From positions 1-64,000 of the forward strand of contig DXXG01000005.1 of the NCBI GenBank assembly GCA_019416455.1: 64,000 nt of DNA. The letters run 5' to 3'. Below the pieces are notes generated by a model. It searched no databases. It was not told the origin of the DNA and saw only the letters and a program-made list of their open reading frames with translations. Positions 25,991 through 34,533 of this stretch are shown in pieces. Source of the DNA: Clostridiales bacterium. Its GTDB lineage: Bacteria; Bacillota; Clostridia; Oscillospirales; Acutalibacteraceae. The translations under genes and the position numbers were made by a program. Every line of letters begins with the position of its first letter. Within the stretch, counting starts at the first letter, position 1.

Positions 25991-26887
25991 GTGAATAAGT
26001 TTATGAAAGCAACGACCAAATCCCGACACAGTGGACAGCTCCGGGAACGAGTGATGCAGGTGGTGTTCCTGATCGCGGCGTGCATCTCCATTCTGGCTGT
26101 GGCGCTGATCTGCATCTACCTTTTCGCAAACGGCCTACCCGCCATCGCGGAGATCGGCCCGCTGAACTTTCTTCTGGGCACCGAATGGCGGCCCAATGCC
26201 GATCAGTACGGCATCTTCCCCATGATCTTAGGCAGCATCTACGTGACGGCGGGAGCCATCATCGTGGGCGTCCCCATGGGACTGCTGGCCGCTATCTATC
26301 TGGCCAAGTTCTGTCCCAAGTCCCTTTACAAGCTGCTGAAGCCGGCGGTGAACCTGCTGGCGGGCATCCCCTCCATCGTGTATGGCTTTTTCGGCCTGAT
26401 GGTGATCGTGCCCATCATGCAGAACATTTTCGGAAACAACCACGGCAAGAGCATCCTCACCGCGTCCATTCTTCTGGGCATCATGATCCTGCCCACCATC
26501 ATCAGCGTGTCTGAGAGCTCCATCCGCGCCGTGCCTGACAGCTACTATGAGGGCGCCCTGGCTCTGGGCGCCAGCCATGAGCGCAGTGTGTTCTTCGTCA
26601 CGGTGCCCGCCGCCAAGTCCGGCATCATGGCAGGCATCATCCTGGGCGTGGGACGGGCTATCGGCGAGACCATGGCCGTCATCATGATCGCAGGCAACCA
26701 GCCCCAGATCCCCGACAGCATCCTGGACGGTGTGCGTACCCTCACCGGCAACATCGTCATGGAGATGGGCTACTCCACCGGCCTGCACCGGGAAGCCCTC
26801 ATCGCCACCGGCGTGGTGCTGTTCGTGTTCATCCTCATTATTAACCTGCTGTTCTCCATCATCAAGCGGAAGGAGCGTAAAGCATGA
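25991..26887 (+). CDS. pstC: Phosphate ABC transporter permease PstC
   Basis: A 298-residue membrane permease with about six segments. It has the binding-protein-dependent transport loop (YEGALALGASHERSVFFVTVPAA, about 182-204) and the GIPSIVYGFFGL motif at about 127 typical of PstC/PstA. The start is uncertain: GTG 25991 has AGGAGGG only two to three bases upstream, and ATG 26003 is 15 bases from it. I kept the longer frame. It overlaps pstA by four bases. Confidence 0.93.
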   Translation: MNKFMKATTKSRHSGQLRERVMQVVFLIAACISILAVALICIYLFANGLPAIAEIGPLNFLLGTEWRPNADQYGIFPMILGSIYVTAGAIIVGVPMGLLAAIYLAKFCPKSLYKLLKPAVNLLAGIPSIVYGFFGLMVIVPIMQNIFGNNHGKSILTASILLGIMILPTIISVSESSIRAVPDSYYEGALALGASHERSVFFVTVPAAKSGIMAGIILGVGRAIGETMAVIMIAGNQPQIPDSILDGVRTLTGNIVMEMGYSTGLHREALIATGVVLFVFILIINLLFSIIKRKERKA

Positions 26888-27798
26888 GCGACATGACTGA
26901 AAACGTGAAACAGACAAAAGCCCCTTCCCAAATAGAGGCCATCAACAAGCCCACCTTTCAGCAGGCCTTGAAGCAATACCGCCGCTCTCCCTTTTCCCTG
27001 TTTCTCCGGGTGATCGTCACTCTGGCGGCCATCATCACTGTGGCGGTGCTGCTGTTCCTGGTGGCTTACATCGTGGTAATGGGTGTGCCCAATCTGCGCC
27101 CCTCCCTGTTCGCTCTGGAATACAACAGTGAAAACGCCTCCCTTCTCCCCGCTCTCATCAACACCGTGATCATGACCTTCCTTTCTCTTCTTGCCGCGGT
27201 GCCTGTGGGAATCTTCTCCGCCATCTACCTGGTGGAGTACGCCAAGCGGGGCAATAAACTGGTAGGCGTGGTGCGGATCACCGCTGAGACATTGTCCGGC
27301 ATTCCCTCCATTGTGTACGGCCTGTTTGGCTTCCTGTTCTTCGGCATCTCCTTTGGCTGGGGCTACTCCATGATCGGCGGTGCCCTGACCATGGCCATTA
27401 TGATCCTTCCCCTGGTGATGCGCACCACAGAAGAAGCCCTGATGAGTGTCCCGGACTCCTTCCGGGAAGGCAGCTTCGGCCTGGGGGCCGGCAAGCTTCG
27501 CACCGTGTTCCGGATCATCCTCCCCTCCGCCATGCCAGGCATCCTCTCCGGCATCATCCTGGGAGTGGGACGCATCGTGGGCGAGACCGCCGCACTGATG
27601 TTCACCTCCGGCACAGTGGCCCAAGTGGCCGTCAACCCCATGCAGTCCGGACGGACCTTGGCGGTGCATATGTACAACCTGTTGAACGAGGGCCTGGGCC
27701 GCGAGGCCGCCTACGCCACTGCGGTGGTGCTGCTGGTGCTGGTAATCGGCATCAACGCCCTGTCCTCCTTTGTGGCAAAGAAATTTACCAAAGCGTAA
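26884..27798 (+). CDS. pstA: Phosphate ABC transporter permease PstA
   Basis: A 304-residue permease with about six membrane segments after a 35-residue cytoplasmic N-terminus. GIPSIVYGLFGFLFFG (139-154) and the coupling loop REGSFGLGAGKLRTVFRIILPSA (about 195-217) identify it. The ATG overlaps the pstC stop (ATGA), so it is translationally coupled. It pairs with PstC as the channel. Confidence 0.94.
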   Translation: MSDMTENVKQTKAPSQIEAINKPTFQQALKQYRRSPFSLFLRVIVTLAAIITVAVLLFLVAYIVVMGVPNLRPSLFALEYNSENASLLPALINTVIMTFLSLLAAVPVGIFSAIYLVEYAKRGNKLVGVVRITAETLSGIPSIVYGLFGFLFFGISFGWGYSMIGGALTMAIMILPLVMRTTEEALMSVPDSFREGSFGLGAGKLRTVFRIILPSAMPGILSGIILGVGRIVGETAALMFTSGTVAQVAVNPMQSGRTLAVHMYNLLNEGLGREAAYATAVVLLVLVIGINALSSFVAKKFTKA

Positions 27799-27810
27799 CA
27801 CAACCCGCTA

Positions 27811-27847
27811 CGGAACGGACCATGCTAAATATATGCGGTCCGTTCCG
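27811..27847 (+). other. Intercistronic hairpin between pstA and pstB
   Basis: A perfect 11-bp stem (CGGAACGGACC at 27811-27821 with 27837-27847) and a 15-base loop, with no T run after it. It is probably an RNA processing or stability element that sets different levels for the permease and ATPase/PhoU parts of the transcript. Confidence 0.7.
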
Positions 27848-27862
27848 GGGATGAACTAAGAA

Positions 27863-28627
27863 ATGGATGGTTTCTATATGGATAAGATCACGGTGAAAGA
27901 CCTGGACCTGTACTACGGGGACTTCAAAGCGCTGAAAACAGTGAATATGAACATCGCTCCCCACGAAGTGACCGCTTTTATCGGCCCCTCGGGCTGCGGC
28001 AAATCCACCCTGCTGAAATCTCTCAACCGGATGAACGACCTAGTGGAAGGCTGCAAGATTACAGGAGAAATTCTTCTGGACGGGGAGGACATTTACGGCA
28101 ACATGGACGTGAACCATCTGCGCAAGCGAGTGGGCATGGTGTTCCAAAAGCCCAATCCCTTCCCCATGAGCGTATATGACAACATTGCCTACGGTCCCCG
28201 GACCCACGGCATCCACTCCAAGGTAAAGCTGGACGAGATCGTGGAAAAATCCCTGCGGGGCGCGGCCATTTGGGACGAGCTGAAAGACCGGCTGAAAAAG
28301 AGCGCCCTGGGCCTTTCCGGCGGCCAGCAGCAGCGTTTGTGTATCGCCCGGGCACTGGCTGTGGAACCGGAAGTGCTGCTGATGGACGAACCCACCTCCG
28401 CCCTGGACCCCATCTCCACCTCCAAGATCGAGGAGCTTGCAATGGAGCTGAAATCCGACTATACTATCGTTATCGTGACCCACAACATGCAGCAGGCGGC
28501 CCGTATCTCTGACAAGACTGCTTTCTTCCTGCTGGGTGAGCTGGTAGAGTTTGGTCCCACGGAAACAGTGTTCTCCATGCCCAAAGACAAGCGCACCGAG
28601 GACTACATCACTGGCCGGTTCGGCTAA
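27863..28627 (+). CDS. pstB: Phosphate ABC transporter ATPase PstB
   Basis: A 254-residue ATPase: Walker A GPSGCGKST (about 39-47), signature LSGGQQQRLCIARALA (about 151-166), Walker B EVLLMDEPTSALDP. Energises phosphate uptake through PstCA. An internal in-frame ATG at 27878 would give the usual N-terminus MDKITVKDLDLYYG, with GGATGG upstream, and is an equally good start. It lies behind the hairpin and is followed by phoU. Confidence 0.95.
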   Translation: MDGFYMDKITVKDLDLYYGDFKALKTVNMNIAPHEVTAFIGPSGCGKSTLLKSLNRMNDLVEGCKITGEILLDGEDIYGNMDVNHLRKRVGMVFQKPNPFPMSVYDNIAYGPRTHGIHSKVKLDEIVEKSLRGAAIWDELKDRLKKSALGLSGGQQQRLCIARALAVEPEVLLMDEPTSALDPISTSKIEELAMELKSDYTIVIVTHNMQQAARISDKTAFFLLGELVEFGPTETVFSMPKDKRTEDYITGRFG

Positions 28628-28649
28628 TCGGGAAAGGAGCTGCACTGAA

Positions 28650-29297
28650 ATGAGAACAAAATTCGACGAACAGTTGGAACAACTCCATGTGGCGCTGATC
28701 ACCACAGGCGCCCTGTGCGAGGACGCCATCTCCACCGCGGCCAAGGCGCTGCTGGAAAACGACATGGGTCTGGCCGCCAAGGTAAAGCCCATTGAGCTGG
28801 AGATCGACCAGAAAGAGCGGGAGATCGAAAACCTGTGCATGCGGCTTCTGCTCCAGCAGCAGCCCGTAGCCGGCGACCTGCGGCAGATCTCCTCGGCCCT
28901 GAAGATGATCACCGATCTGGAGCGCATCGGCGACCAGACCTCCGACATCGCGGAGCTGCTGCCCTACCTTCAGGAAGGGGACCTCTCCTTCAGCAAGGTT
29001 CACATCAAGGAGATGGCCGAGGCCACCATTAAAATGGTCACCGACTCCATCGACTCCTTCGTCCGTCAGGATCTTCCCCTGGCCCGCAGCGTCATGGAAT
29101 ACGACAAAGTGGTGGATGACTTGTTCAACAAGGTAAAGAAAGAGCTTATCCAGCTCATCGGTGAAAACCGGGACAGCGGCGAGTTCTGCATCGATCTGCT
29201 GATGGTGGCCAAATACTTTGAGCGCATCGGCGATCACGCGGTGAACGTGGCGGAATGGGTGCAGTATTCCCTCACTGGCACGAAGGTCCAAGCTTGA
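28650..29297 (+). CDS. phoU: Phosphate-specific transport accessory protein PhoU
   Basis: A 215-residue all-helical protein with two PhoU three-helix repeats. Each has the conserved metal/phosphate motif E/DR-IGDQ or GDH (ITDLERIGDQTSDIAE near 90 and VAKYFERIGDHAVNVAEW near 190). It restrains Pst uptake and keeps the PhoR kinase off when phosphate is plentiful. GGAAAGGAG decides the ATG at 28650. It lies between pstB and phoB. Confidence 0.95.
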   Translation: MRTKFDEQLEQLHVALITTGALCEDAISTAAKALLENDMGLAAKVKPIELEIDQKEREIENLCMRLLLQQQPVAGDLRQISSALKMITDLERIGDQTSDIAELLPYLQEGDLSFSKVHIKEMAEATIKMVTDSIDSFVRQDLPLARSVMEYDKVVDDLFNKVKKELIQLIGENRDSGEFCIDLLMVAKYFERIGDHAVNVAEWVQYSLTGTKVQA

Positions 29298-29343
29298 TTC
29301 TAATGAGAGAAAGGACGGTCCGGCCCTTTGGCCGGGAAGGACT

Positions 29344-30021
29344 ATGATCTATTTTTTGGAAGACGATAACAGCATCCGGGAACTGGTGGTCTACACCATG
29401 AACTCCACCGGGTTCGAGGCGGCAGGCTTTTCCAGACCCTCGGAATTCTGGGCAGCCATGGAACAGGAACTCCCCAGCCTGGTGCTTTTGGACATCATGC
29501 TGCCTGAGGAGGACGGACTTCAAATTTTAAAGAAGCTCCGGGCGGATCCCGCCACCAAGAAACTTCCGGTGATGATGCTCACCGCGAAGGACAGCGAATA
29601 CGACAAGGTGCTGGGCCTGGACAGCGGCGCCGACGACTACGTTCCCAAGCCCTTCGGCATGATGGAACTGATGGCCCGGGTGAAAGCCCTGCTCCGCCGG
29701 GCTGGGTCCCAAGAGCCGGAGGACCGGGAATACACCTTGGGCAAGCTGTATGTGTCCACCTCCCGCCACCTGGTGAAGGTGGACGGCAAAGAGGTGTCCC
29801 TGACCCTGAAAGAGTTTGAGCTGCTCTGCTTCCTGCTGGAAAATGACGGTATGGTCCTCACCCGGGATAAGATTCTGGCCCGGATCTGGGGCTACGACTT
29901 TGACGGCGAGACCCGCACGGTGGACGTCCATGTGCGTACCCTCCGGCAGAAGCTGGGAGAGTGCGGCGTCCTCATTGAAACAGTGCGGGGCGTAGGATAC
30001 AAGATCGATCGCCGGGGCTGA
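29344..30021 (+). CDS. phoB: PhoB/PhoP-type response regulator (OmpR family)
   Basis: A 225-residue regulator. The receiver domain (1-118) has EDD at 6-8, phospho-acceptor D50 in VLLDIMLP and K in YVPKPFG. The winged-helix DNA-binding domain (about 128-222) ends TVDVHVRTLRQKLGE...VRGVGYKI. GGAAGG precedes the ATG. As it follows phoU and precedes a PhoR-like kinase, it should control the pst operon through the repeats at 24850. Confidence 0.9.
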   Translation: MIYFLEDDNSIRELVVYTMNSTGFEAAGFSRPSEFWAAMEQELPSLVLLDIMLPEEDGLQILKKLRADPATKKLPVMMLTAKDSEYDKVLGLDSGADDYVPKPFGMMELMARVKALLRRAGSQEPEDREYTLGKLYVSTSRHLVKVDGKEVSLTLKEFELLCFLLENDGMVLTRDKILARIWGYDFDGETRTVDVHVRTLRQKLGECGVLIETVRGVGYKIDRRG

Positions 30022-30056
30022 GGCACTCACGCCCCCAAGAAAGGAATTGACCACCT

Positions 30057-31718
30057 GTGAGAAAAAAGATCTTTAAAAATATGTGCCTGCTGGCAGTGGT
30101 GACCATTCTTCTCTCCTCTCTTCTGGTCACCTTCGCCTATTACGGCACCTCGAACTCCCAGATGAAAGCGGAAGTTCGGGAAGAAGCCCGGTTTATTCAG
30201 GGCGCGGTGGAGCTTTCCGGTCAGGGTTACCTGGATACCGTGGAAGGCACCCCCAACCGCATTACGCTCATTGACACCGACGGCACTGTGCTCTTTGACA
30301 ATCAGGCCGACCCCGCCTCCATGGGAAATCACGCTGACCGCAAAGAGGTACAGCGCGCCTCCACCACCGGTGCCGGGGAAGCCACCCGTATGTCCGACAC
30401 TCTGGCGGAACAGACCTTCTACTACGCAGTGAAGCTAGAAAACGGCCAGATCCTGCGAGTGGCCTGTGACACGGATTCCGTGTTCGCCGCCGTGCTGACT
30501 GTGCTTCCCTGGATCATCAGCGCCGCGCTGGTGGTGACCCTCTTCACGGTGCTGTTCTCCAATTTCCTCACCAAGAAGATCGTGGCGCCCATCAACCAGC
30601 TGGACCTGAACGCTCCCGCTGACGACGGCGTCTATGACGAGCTGGCTCCCTTGCTGAGCAAGATCAACCGCCAGAACGAGGTGATCGCCCAGCAGATGAA
30701 ATCCCTGCGGGAGAAGCAGGAGGAGTTCACCTCCATCACCGAGAACATGAGCGAAGGCTTCCTGGTGCTGGACCGGAACACGGACATCCTCTCCTACAAC
30801 ACCAGTGCCCTGCGGCTTCTGGGCGCGGACGCCGCCCCCGCGGAAAGTCACAGCAGCGCCTTAGCGCTGAACCGGAGCGCCGGATTCCGCAGCGCTGTGG
30901 ACGCCGCCCTCTCCGGCAGCCGCAGCGAGCAGCTGGTCCGTCAGGGCGGCCGCTGCTGTCAGGTGATGGCCAACCCTGTATTCCGTGAAGGCGAAGTAGA
31001 AGGCGCCGTGGTGGTGATCCTGGACATCACCGAGCGGGAGGAACGAGAGAACCTGCGGCGGGAATTCACCGCCAATGTGTCCCATGAGCTGAAAACTCCC
31101 CTCACCTCTATCTCCGGTTTCGCGGAGATCATCCAGAACGGCATCGTGAAGCCTCAGGACATCCCCCGGTTCGCCGGAAACATCTACGTGGAGTCCCAGC
31201 GGCTGATCTCCCTGGTGGACGACATCCTGAACCTGTCCCGTTTGGATGAGGAGGATGTACAGCTGGAACGGGAGGATTTCGACCTGGCGGCTCTGGCCCG
31301 GGATGTGGCTGACCGCTTGAAGGATTCCGCCAAGAAAAACGGCGTGGTGATCTCCGTGCAGGGAAACAAGACCATGGTCAACGGCGTGAAAAGCATTGTG
31401 GACGAGATGGTCTTTAACCTGGTAGACAACGGAGTGAAATACAACAAGAAAAACGGCCGAGTGACAGTGACGGCGGAAACCCTGCCGGAAGGCCCCACAA
31501 TCACTGTGACGGATACCGGCATCGGCATTCCTCAGGGGGATGTGGACCGGGTGTTCGAACGGTTCTATCGAGTGGATAAGAGCCACTCCAAGGAGATCGG
31601 CGGCACGGGACTGGGGCTGTCCATCGTCAAGCACGGGGCAGCCTTCCACAACGCCAAAGTCTCCCTAGAAAGCGTGGAGGGCAAGGGCACTACGGTGCGG
31701 CTGACCTTCCCCAACTAA
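30057..31718 (+). CDS. phoR: PhoR-type sensor histidine kinase
   Basis: A 553-residue kinase. It has two membrane segments (about 8-30 and 145-170) around a small extracytoplasmic domain, then a PAS domain (about 222-325: MSEGFLVLDRNTDILSYN). HisKA follows with H343 in FTANVSHELKTPL, then a HATPase domain with N-box VFNLVDNGVKY and G motifs DTGIGIP and GGTGLGLS. The start is GTG 30057 with AAAGGA upstream. It is last in the pst-pho operon and passes phosphate status to PhoB. Confidence 0.91.
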   Translation: MRKKIFKNMCLLAVVTILLSSLLVTFAYYGTSNSQMKAEVREEARFIQGAVELSGQGYLDTVEGTPNRITLIDTDGTVLFDNQADPASMGNHADRKEVQRASTTGAGEATRMSDTLAEQTFYYAVKLENGQILRVACDTDSVFAAVLTVLPWIISAALVVTLFTVLFSNFLTKKIVAPINQLDLNAPADDGVYDELAPLLSKINRQNEVIAQQMKSLREKQEEFTSITENMSEGFLVLDRNTDILSYNTSALRLLGADAAPAESHSSALALNRSAGFRSAVDAALSGSRSEQLVRQGGRCCQVMANPVFREGEVEGAVVVILDITEREERENLRREFTANVSHELKTPLTSISGFAEIIQNGIVKPQDIPRFAGNIYVESQRLISLVDDILNLSRLDEEDVQLEREDFDLAALARDVADRLKDSAKKNGVVISVQGNKTMVNGVKSIVDEMVFNLVDNGVKYNKKNGRVTVTAETLPEGPTITVTDTGIGIPQGDVDRVFERFYRVDKSHSKEIGGTGLGLSIVKHGAAFHNAKVSLESVEGKGTTVRLTFPN

Positions 31719-31754
31719 TACAGCGTACAAGATCTTCTCTGAATATTTCCCCGA

Positions 31755-31797
31755 AAAAGGAAAGGACCTCCCTGCCGGAGGCCCTTTCCTTTTTTAT
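31755..31797. terminator. Bidirectional terminator after the pst-pho operon
   Basis: AAGGAAAGG-A-CCTCC pairs with GGAGG-C-CCTTTCCTT, followed by a T run. It lies between phoR and the opposing VOC gene. Confidence 0.9.
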
Positions 31798-31801
31798 TCG
31801 C

Positions 31802-32188
31802 TTATTCTTCCCAGGAATATCCCGGATCCTCAAACAGGCAGAAGGGATGACCATCCGGGTCAAAAAAGACGGTGACCCCCTCCAAAAACTGCACTGGCGA
31901 CTTCACCGCCCCGCACTCTAAGGCATGGCGCTCCGCCTGGGCCCGGTCATCCACCAGGAAATCCAGGTGAAGCATTTTCATGGGCTTTCCCGGTTCCTCC
32001 GGCCATACCGGTGGGACATAGTTCTCCTCCGTCTGGAAAGAAAGGCCCGTGCCGCCCTTGGGATCACGGATCAACACCCAGTCCAGCTCCCGGACGGTGA
32101 CCTCCCACCCCAGCAGATTGGAATAAAACGCCGAGGTCACCTGGGCGTCTTTGCAGTCCACCACAACAGTGCGCAGTTTGATCTTCAT
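31802..32188 (-). CDS. VOC/glyoxalase-fold protein
   Basis: A 128-residue single-domain vicinal-oxygen-chelate protein with two beta-alpha-beta-beta-beta units (VVVDCKDAQVTSAFYSNLLGWEV at about 8-30; MLHLDFLVDDRAQAERHALECGA near 72-94) and the terminal FFDPDGHPFCLFE. Possible metal ligands are the His in MLHLDF and the Glu in LFED. Family members include glyoxalases, dioxygenases and antibiotic-binding proteins, so the function cannot be set. It follows the YhhN gene by 13 bases on the same strand. Confidence 0.8.
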   Translation of the reverse strand: MKIKLRTVVVDCKDAQVTSAFYSNLLGWEVTVRELDWVLIRDPKGGTGLSFQTEENYVPPVWPEEPGKPMKMLHLDFLVDDRAQAERHALECGAVKSPVQFLEGVTVFFDPDGHPFCLFEDPGYSWEE

Positions 32189-32201
32189 GGTCTCTCTCCT
32201 C

Positions 32202-32846
32202 TCACAGCCACAGCCCCACGCTGATTAGGTACAGGGCGCCCCAATACAGGGCCATGATGGGCTTCTGCCACTTTTTTCCCCAATGGGACAACTGGTTTTT
32301 CGCCACCAGCATATCGGAGACGTAGAACAGCACCGTCCCCAGGGCCACCGGCGTCCATCGCAGGTTCCAACGGAGCGCCATCGGCACCGCCAGAGCCACA
32401 CTGCCCCCCAGCAGCGCCGGATACAGGCAGAAGGGCACGATGAGCTTCCCCAGATGGGGCAGCTCCTTGCGGAACAGGAACGCGGTGAGCAAATAGAGAA
32501 GGATCCACAGGATCAGGCAGATCCCCATGGGCACGACCACGTTCCACAGCCAGAGGATCAGACACACATGGGCGGCGCCGAACACCAGCATCCCGGGGAC
32601 AAAGTTGATCTCCAGCAGGGCGTCCGCCATGGTACACAACACAAAGAACCAGAACACAAGGGGTACCTCCAAGACGCCCCCCTTGGCAATAGAGGCAAAG
32701 GCCGCGCTGCCCACCGCCAAGAAACTGCCGGCGCATTTGGCAATCAGGCTTTCTTTGATCATCCCGGCCCGGCGCAGGTAAAAGTAGAGCGCGAACTGGG
32801 CGATCCACAGGGGGATGATAAAGGCGGAAAAAGTGAGCAATGTCAT
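32202..32846 (-). CDS. YhhN/TMEM86-family membrane protein
   Basis: A 214-residue protein with about eight hydrophobic segments and the YhhN pattern, including TMADALLEINFVPGMLVFGAAH (about 77-98) and YVSDMLVAKNQ (near 180) with family Asp residues. Eukaryotic TMEM86 members are lysoplasmalogenases, so this may hydrolyse vinyl-ether lysolipids. Plasmalogens are common in anaerobic Clostridia, which fits but does not prove it. AGGAGG eight bases upstream selects ATG 32846 over 32855. Confidence 0.8.
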   Translation of the reverse strand: MTLLTFSAFIIPLWIAQFALYFYLRRAGMIKESLIAKCAGSFLAVGSAAFASIAKGGVLEVPLVFWFFVLCTMADALLEINFVPGMLVFGAAHVCLILWLWNVVVPMGICLILWILLYLLTAFLFRKELPHLGKLIVPFCLYPALLGGSVALAVPMALRWNLRWTPVALGTVLFYVSDMLVAKNQLSHWGKKWQKPIMALYWGALYLISVGLWL

Positions 32847-32911
32847 GGAAAGCACCTCCTTCTGGCTTGATTATACCGCACGATTTAGGGAACGTCAACG
32901 AAAGCAAAATC

Positions 32912-32990
32912 TTTTCAACATAAATTTTATGTGGTATGCTGGAACAAAAAAGTAGTTCTTTTGTAACGAACTGGATCTTATACAGTCGTA
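32912..32990 (+). promoter_or_regulatory. Control region of the ECF sigma operon
   Basis: TTTTCA (32912-32917), 17 bases and TATGCT (32935-32940) form a sigma-A-type promoter whose spacer is a near-perfect palindrome, ACATAAA-T-TTTATGT (32918-32932). Downstream, GAAC (32968-32971) and GTCGTA (32985-32990) resemble an ECF promoter and could allow autoregulation. The second site is weaker. Confidence 0.45.
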
Positions 32991-33012
32991 TTGACGGAAG
33001 CGGGGTGAGGAG

Positions 33013-33486
33013 ATGGAGGATTTCGAGAAGATCTACTCGGAGTATTTTGACATGGTATACGGCTACTGTCTGCGTTTGAGCCACGACCCTTCCCTGGCGG
33101 AGGAGGTAACTCAGGAGTCCTTTTTCAAGGCCCTGAAAGCCATCGATTCCTTTCACGGGGAGTGCAAGCTCAGCGTGTGGCTGTGCCAGATCGCCAAAAA
33201 CACCTATTTCACCCTGCTGAAAAAGCGAAAGCAAACCGCCCCGCCTCCCCCGGAGGACTGGGCTGACCCCCAGGACTTGGAAGATCGCTTGGGAGACCGG
33301 GAAGAAGCCTTGCGGATCCACCAGGTCCTCCACACCTTACCAGAACCCTACCGGGAAGTGTTTTGGCTGCGGACCTTCGGGGAGCTGAGTTTTGCCCAGA
33401 TCGGCGGGCTGTTCGAGAAAACAGAAAGCTGGGCCCGTGTGACTTATCACCGGGCCAGAATAAAGATCAAGGAGGAATTGTCATGA
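33013..33486 (+). CDS. ECF-type RNA polymerase sigma factor
   Basis: A 157-residue sigma-70 family factor. Region 2 (about 8-72) contains YGYCLRLSHDPSLAEEVTQESFFKAL. Region 4 (about 98-155) contains LPEPYREVFWLRTFGELSFAQIGGLFEKTESWARVTYHRAR, a typical HTH. No region 1 or 3. The stop codon overlaps the start of the zinc-finger anti-sigma gene, the classic pairing. Signal and regulon are unknown. Confidence 0.92.
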   Translation: MEDFEKIYSEYFDMVYGYCLRLSHDPSLAEEVTQESFFKALKAIDSFHGECKLSVWLCQIAKNTYFTLLKKRKQTAPPPPEDWADPQDLEDRLGDREEALRIHQVLHTLPEPYREVFWLRTFGELSFAQIGGLFEKTESWARVTYHRARIKIKEELS

Positions 33487-34313
33487 AAGTCCCTTGTTCT
33501 GTGATTCGAGACCTGCTGCCCCTGTACCACGACAGCGTGTGTTCCCCGGAGAGCAGCGCCATGATCGAGGAGCACCTGAAAGACTGCGAAGCCTGCCAGG
33601 AGGAGTTCCACAAACTGGAGGAAAGCCCGCTGGCTGAGACCGTGAAAGAAGAAGAGGAACACAAGTCCCAGGGGTTAAAAAAGGTAAAACGCACCCTTCG
33701 CCGCAGATGGGTAAAAGTAGTGGCGGTGGCTCTGGTGGCGGTGATCGCCCTATCCATACCCTTGGGGATGTGGATGAATATTTCCTGTCTTGTGGAATCC
33801 TCGGATGTCATCACAGATGTATACGTGGAGGACGGGATCCTCAAAGTTGAGTCAGACAGTTACTATGGGATCTGGGCACAACGGATCGCCCTACCTGATG
33901 AGGAACATCCGGACGACCCCCAAAATGGTTCCGTCCTGGTCCTGCAAGCCAGTACGACTCCTTTGAACTGGATCATTTCCATGATCCAAGGAACGCAAGA
34001 ACCATATCACCAGTGTTTTGAATTCCCCCTTACAACGGAAGGGTGGTGGGCACAAAACAAGGAGTGGGTCGATTATGAAAATTCACTGATTGATCTGTAC
34101 AAACGATATCCCGAACAGTGCCCTTATCCCCCGGACTATGTTCCGGCTGAGATCACTCCCGAAACGTCCGGAGATTTTTACGAGGATGTGACGGCAGTCT
34201 ATTACTACACCAACATAGACGAGGGTCTATGGAGAAAAACGCCGGAAGAGAAATTGAATGATCTGGAAACCCACGGCGTTCTCCTTTGGAGCGCTGAGGA
34301 TGAAACTGAATAA
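33483..34313 (+). CDS. Zinc-finger (zf-HC2) anti-sigma factor, membrane-anchored
   Basis: A 276-residue single-pass protein. The N-terminal anti-sigma domain carries the HxxxCxxC zinc motif (H31, C35, C38 in EEHLKDCEACQ). One membrane helix spans about 77-99, and a 175-residue extracellular domain of unknown fold follows, rich in Trp, Tyr and acidic residues. ATG overlaps the sigma stop (ATGA). It should hold the sigma factor at the membrane until an outside signal acts. Confidence 0.9.
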   Translation: MKVPCSVIRDLLPLYHDSVCSPESSAMIEEHLKDCEACQEEFHKLEESPLAETVKEEEEHKSQGLKKVKRTLRRRWVKVVAVALVAVIALSIPLGMWMNISCLVESSDVITDVYVEDGILKVESDSYYGIWAQRIALPDEEHPDDPQNGSVLVLQASTTPLNWIISMIQGTQEPYHQCFEFPLTTEGWWAQNKEWVDYENSLIDLYKRYPEQCPYPPDYVPAEITPETSGDFYEDVTAVYYYTNIDEGLWRKTPEEKLNDLETHGVLLWSAEDETE

Positions 34314-34321
34314 AGAGAAAT

Positions 34322-34360
34322 AAAACTCCTCCGGGCCCATTGGCTCGAGGGAGTTTTTTA
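34322..34360 (+). terminator. Terminator after the sigma/anti-sigma pair
   Basis: AAAACTCC at 34323-34330 plus an inner CGGG/CTCG region pairs with GGGAGTTTT, followed by a T run. Confidence 0.85.
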
Positions 34361-34391
34361 TAGTTGGATGAAAAATGGACTCGATGAAAAC

Positions 34392-34432
34392 GTCCGGGAA
34401 AGGCGCTACGCTGTTTCCCTGGTTTTCTTTGA
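34392..34432. repeat. Dispersed hairpin repeat, copy A
   Basis: About 41 bases that match 62875-62914 at roughly 34 of 40 positions. The core GGGAAA-N-GCG...CG-CTGTTTCCC can fold on itself. Both copies lie just past the 3' end of a minus-strand gene. The remaining bases to 34533 hold GC-rich partial inverted repeats and no gene. Confidence 0.65.
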
Positions 34433-34533
34433 CGGCTTCGCCGTTCAGACCTTGGGGGGTTGGTCTCGCCTGCCGGCTCGGTCGCCACTGGCGGCCAGCA
34501 CCCCAAACCCCACCAACTTTTACGTTTGCCCTC

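Noticed and set aside
34360..34533. Possible small gene between the anti-sigma terminator and the GH13 gene
   Set aside because: Short frames exist but none has a ribosome site or recognisable product; the stretch consists of the dispersed hairpin repeat and GC-rich inverted repeats.
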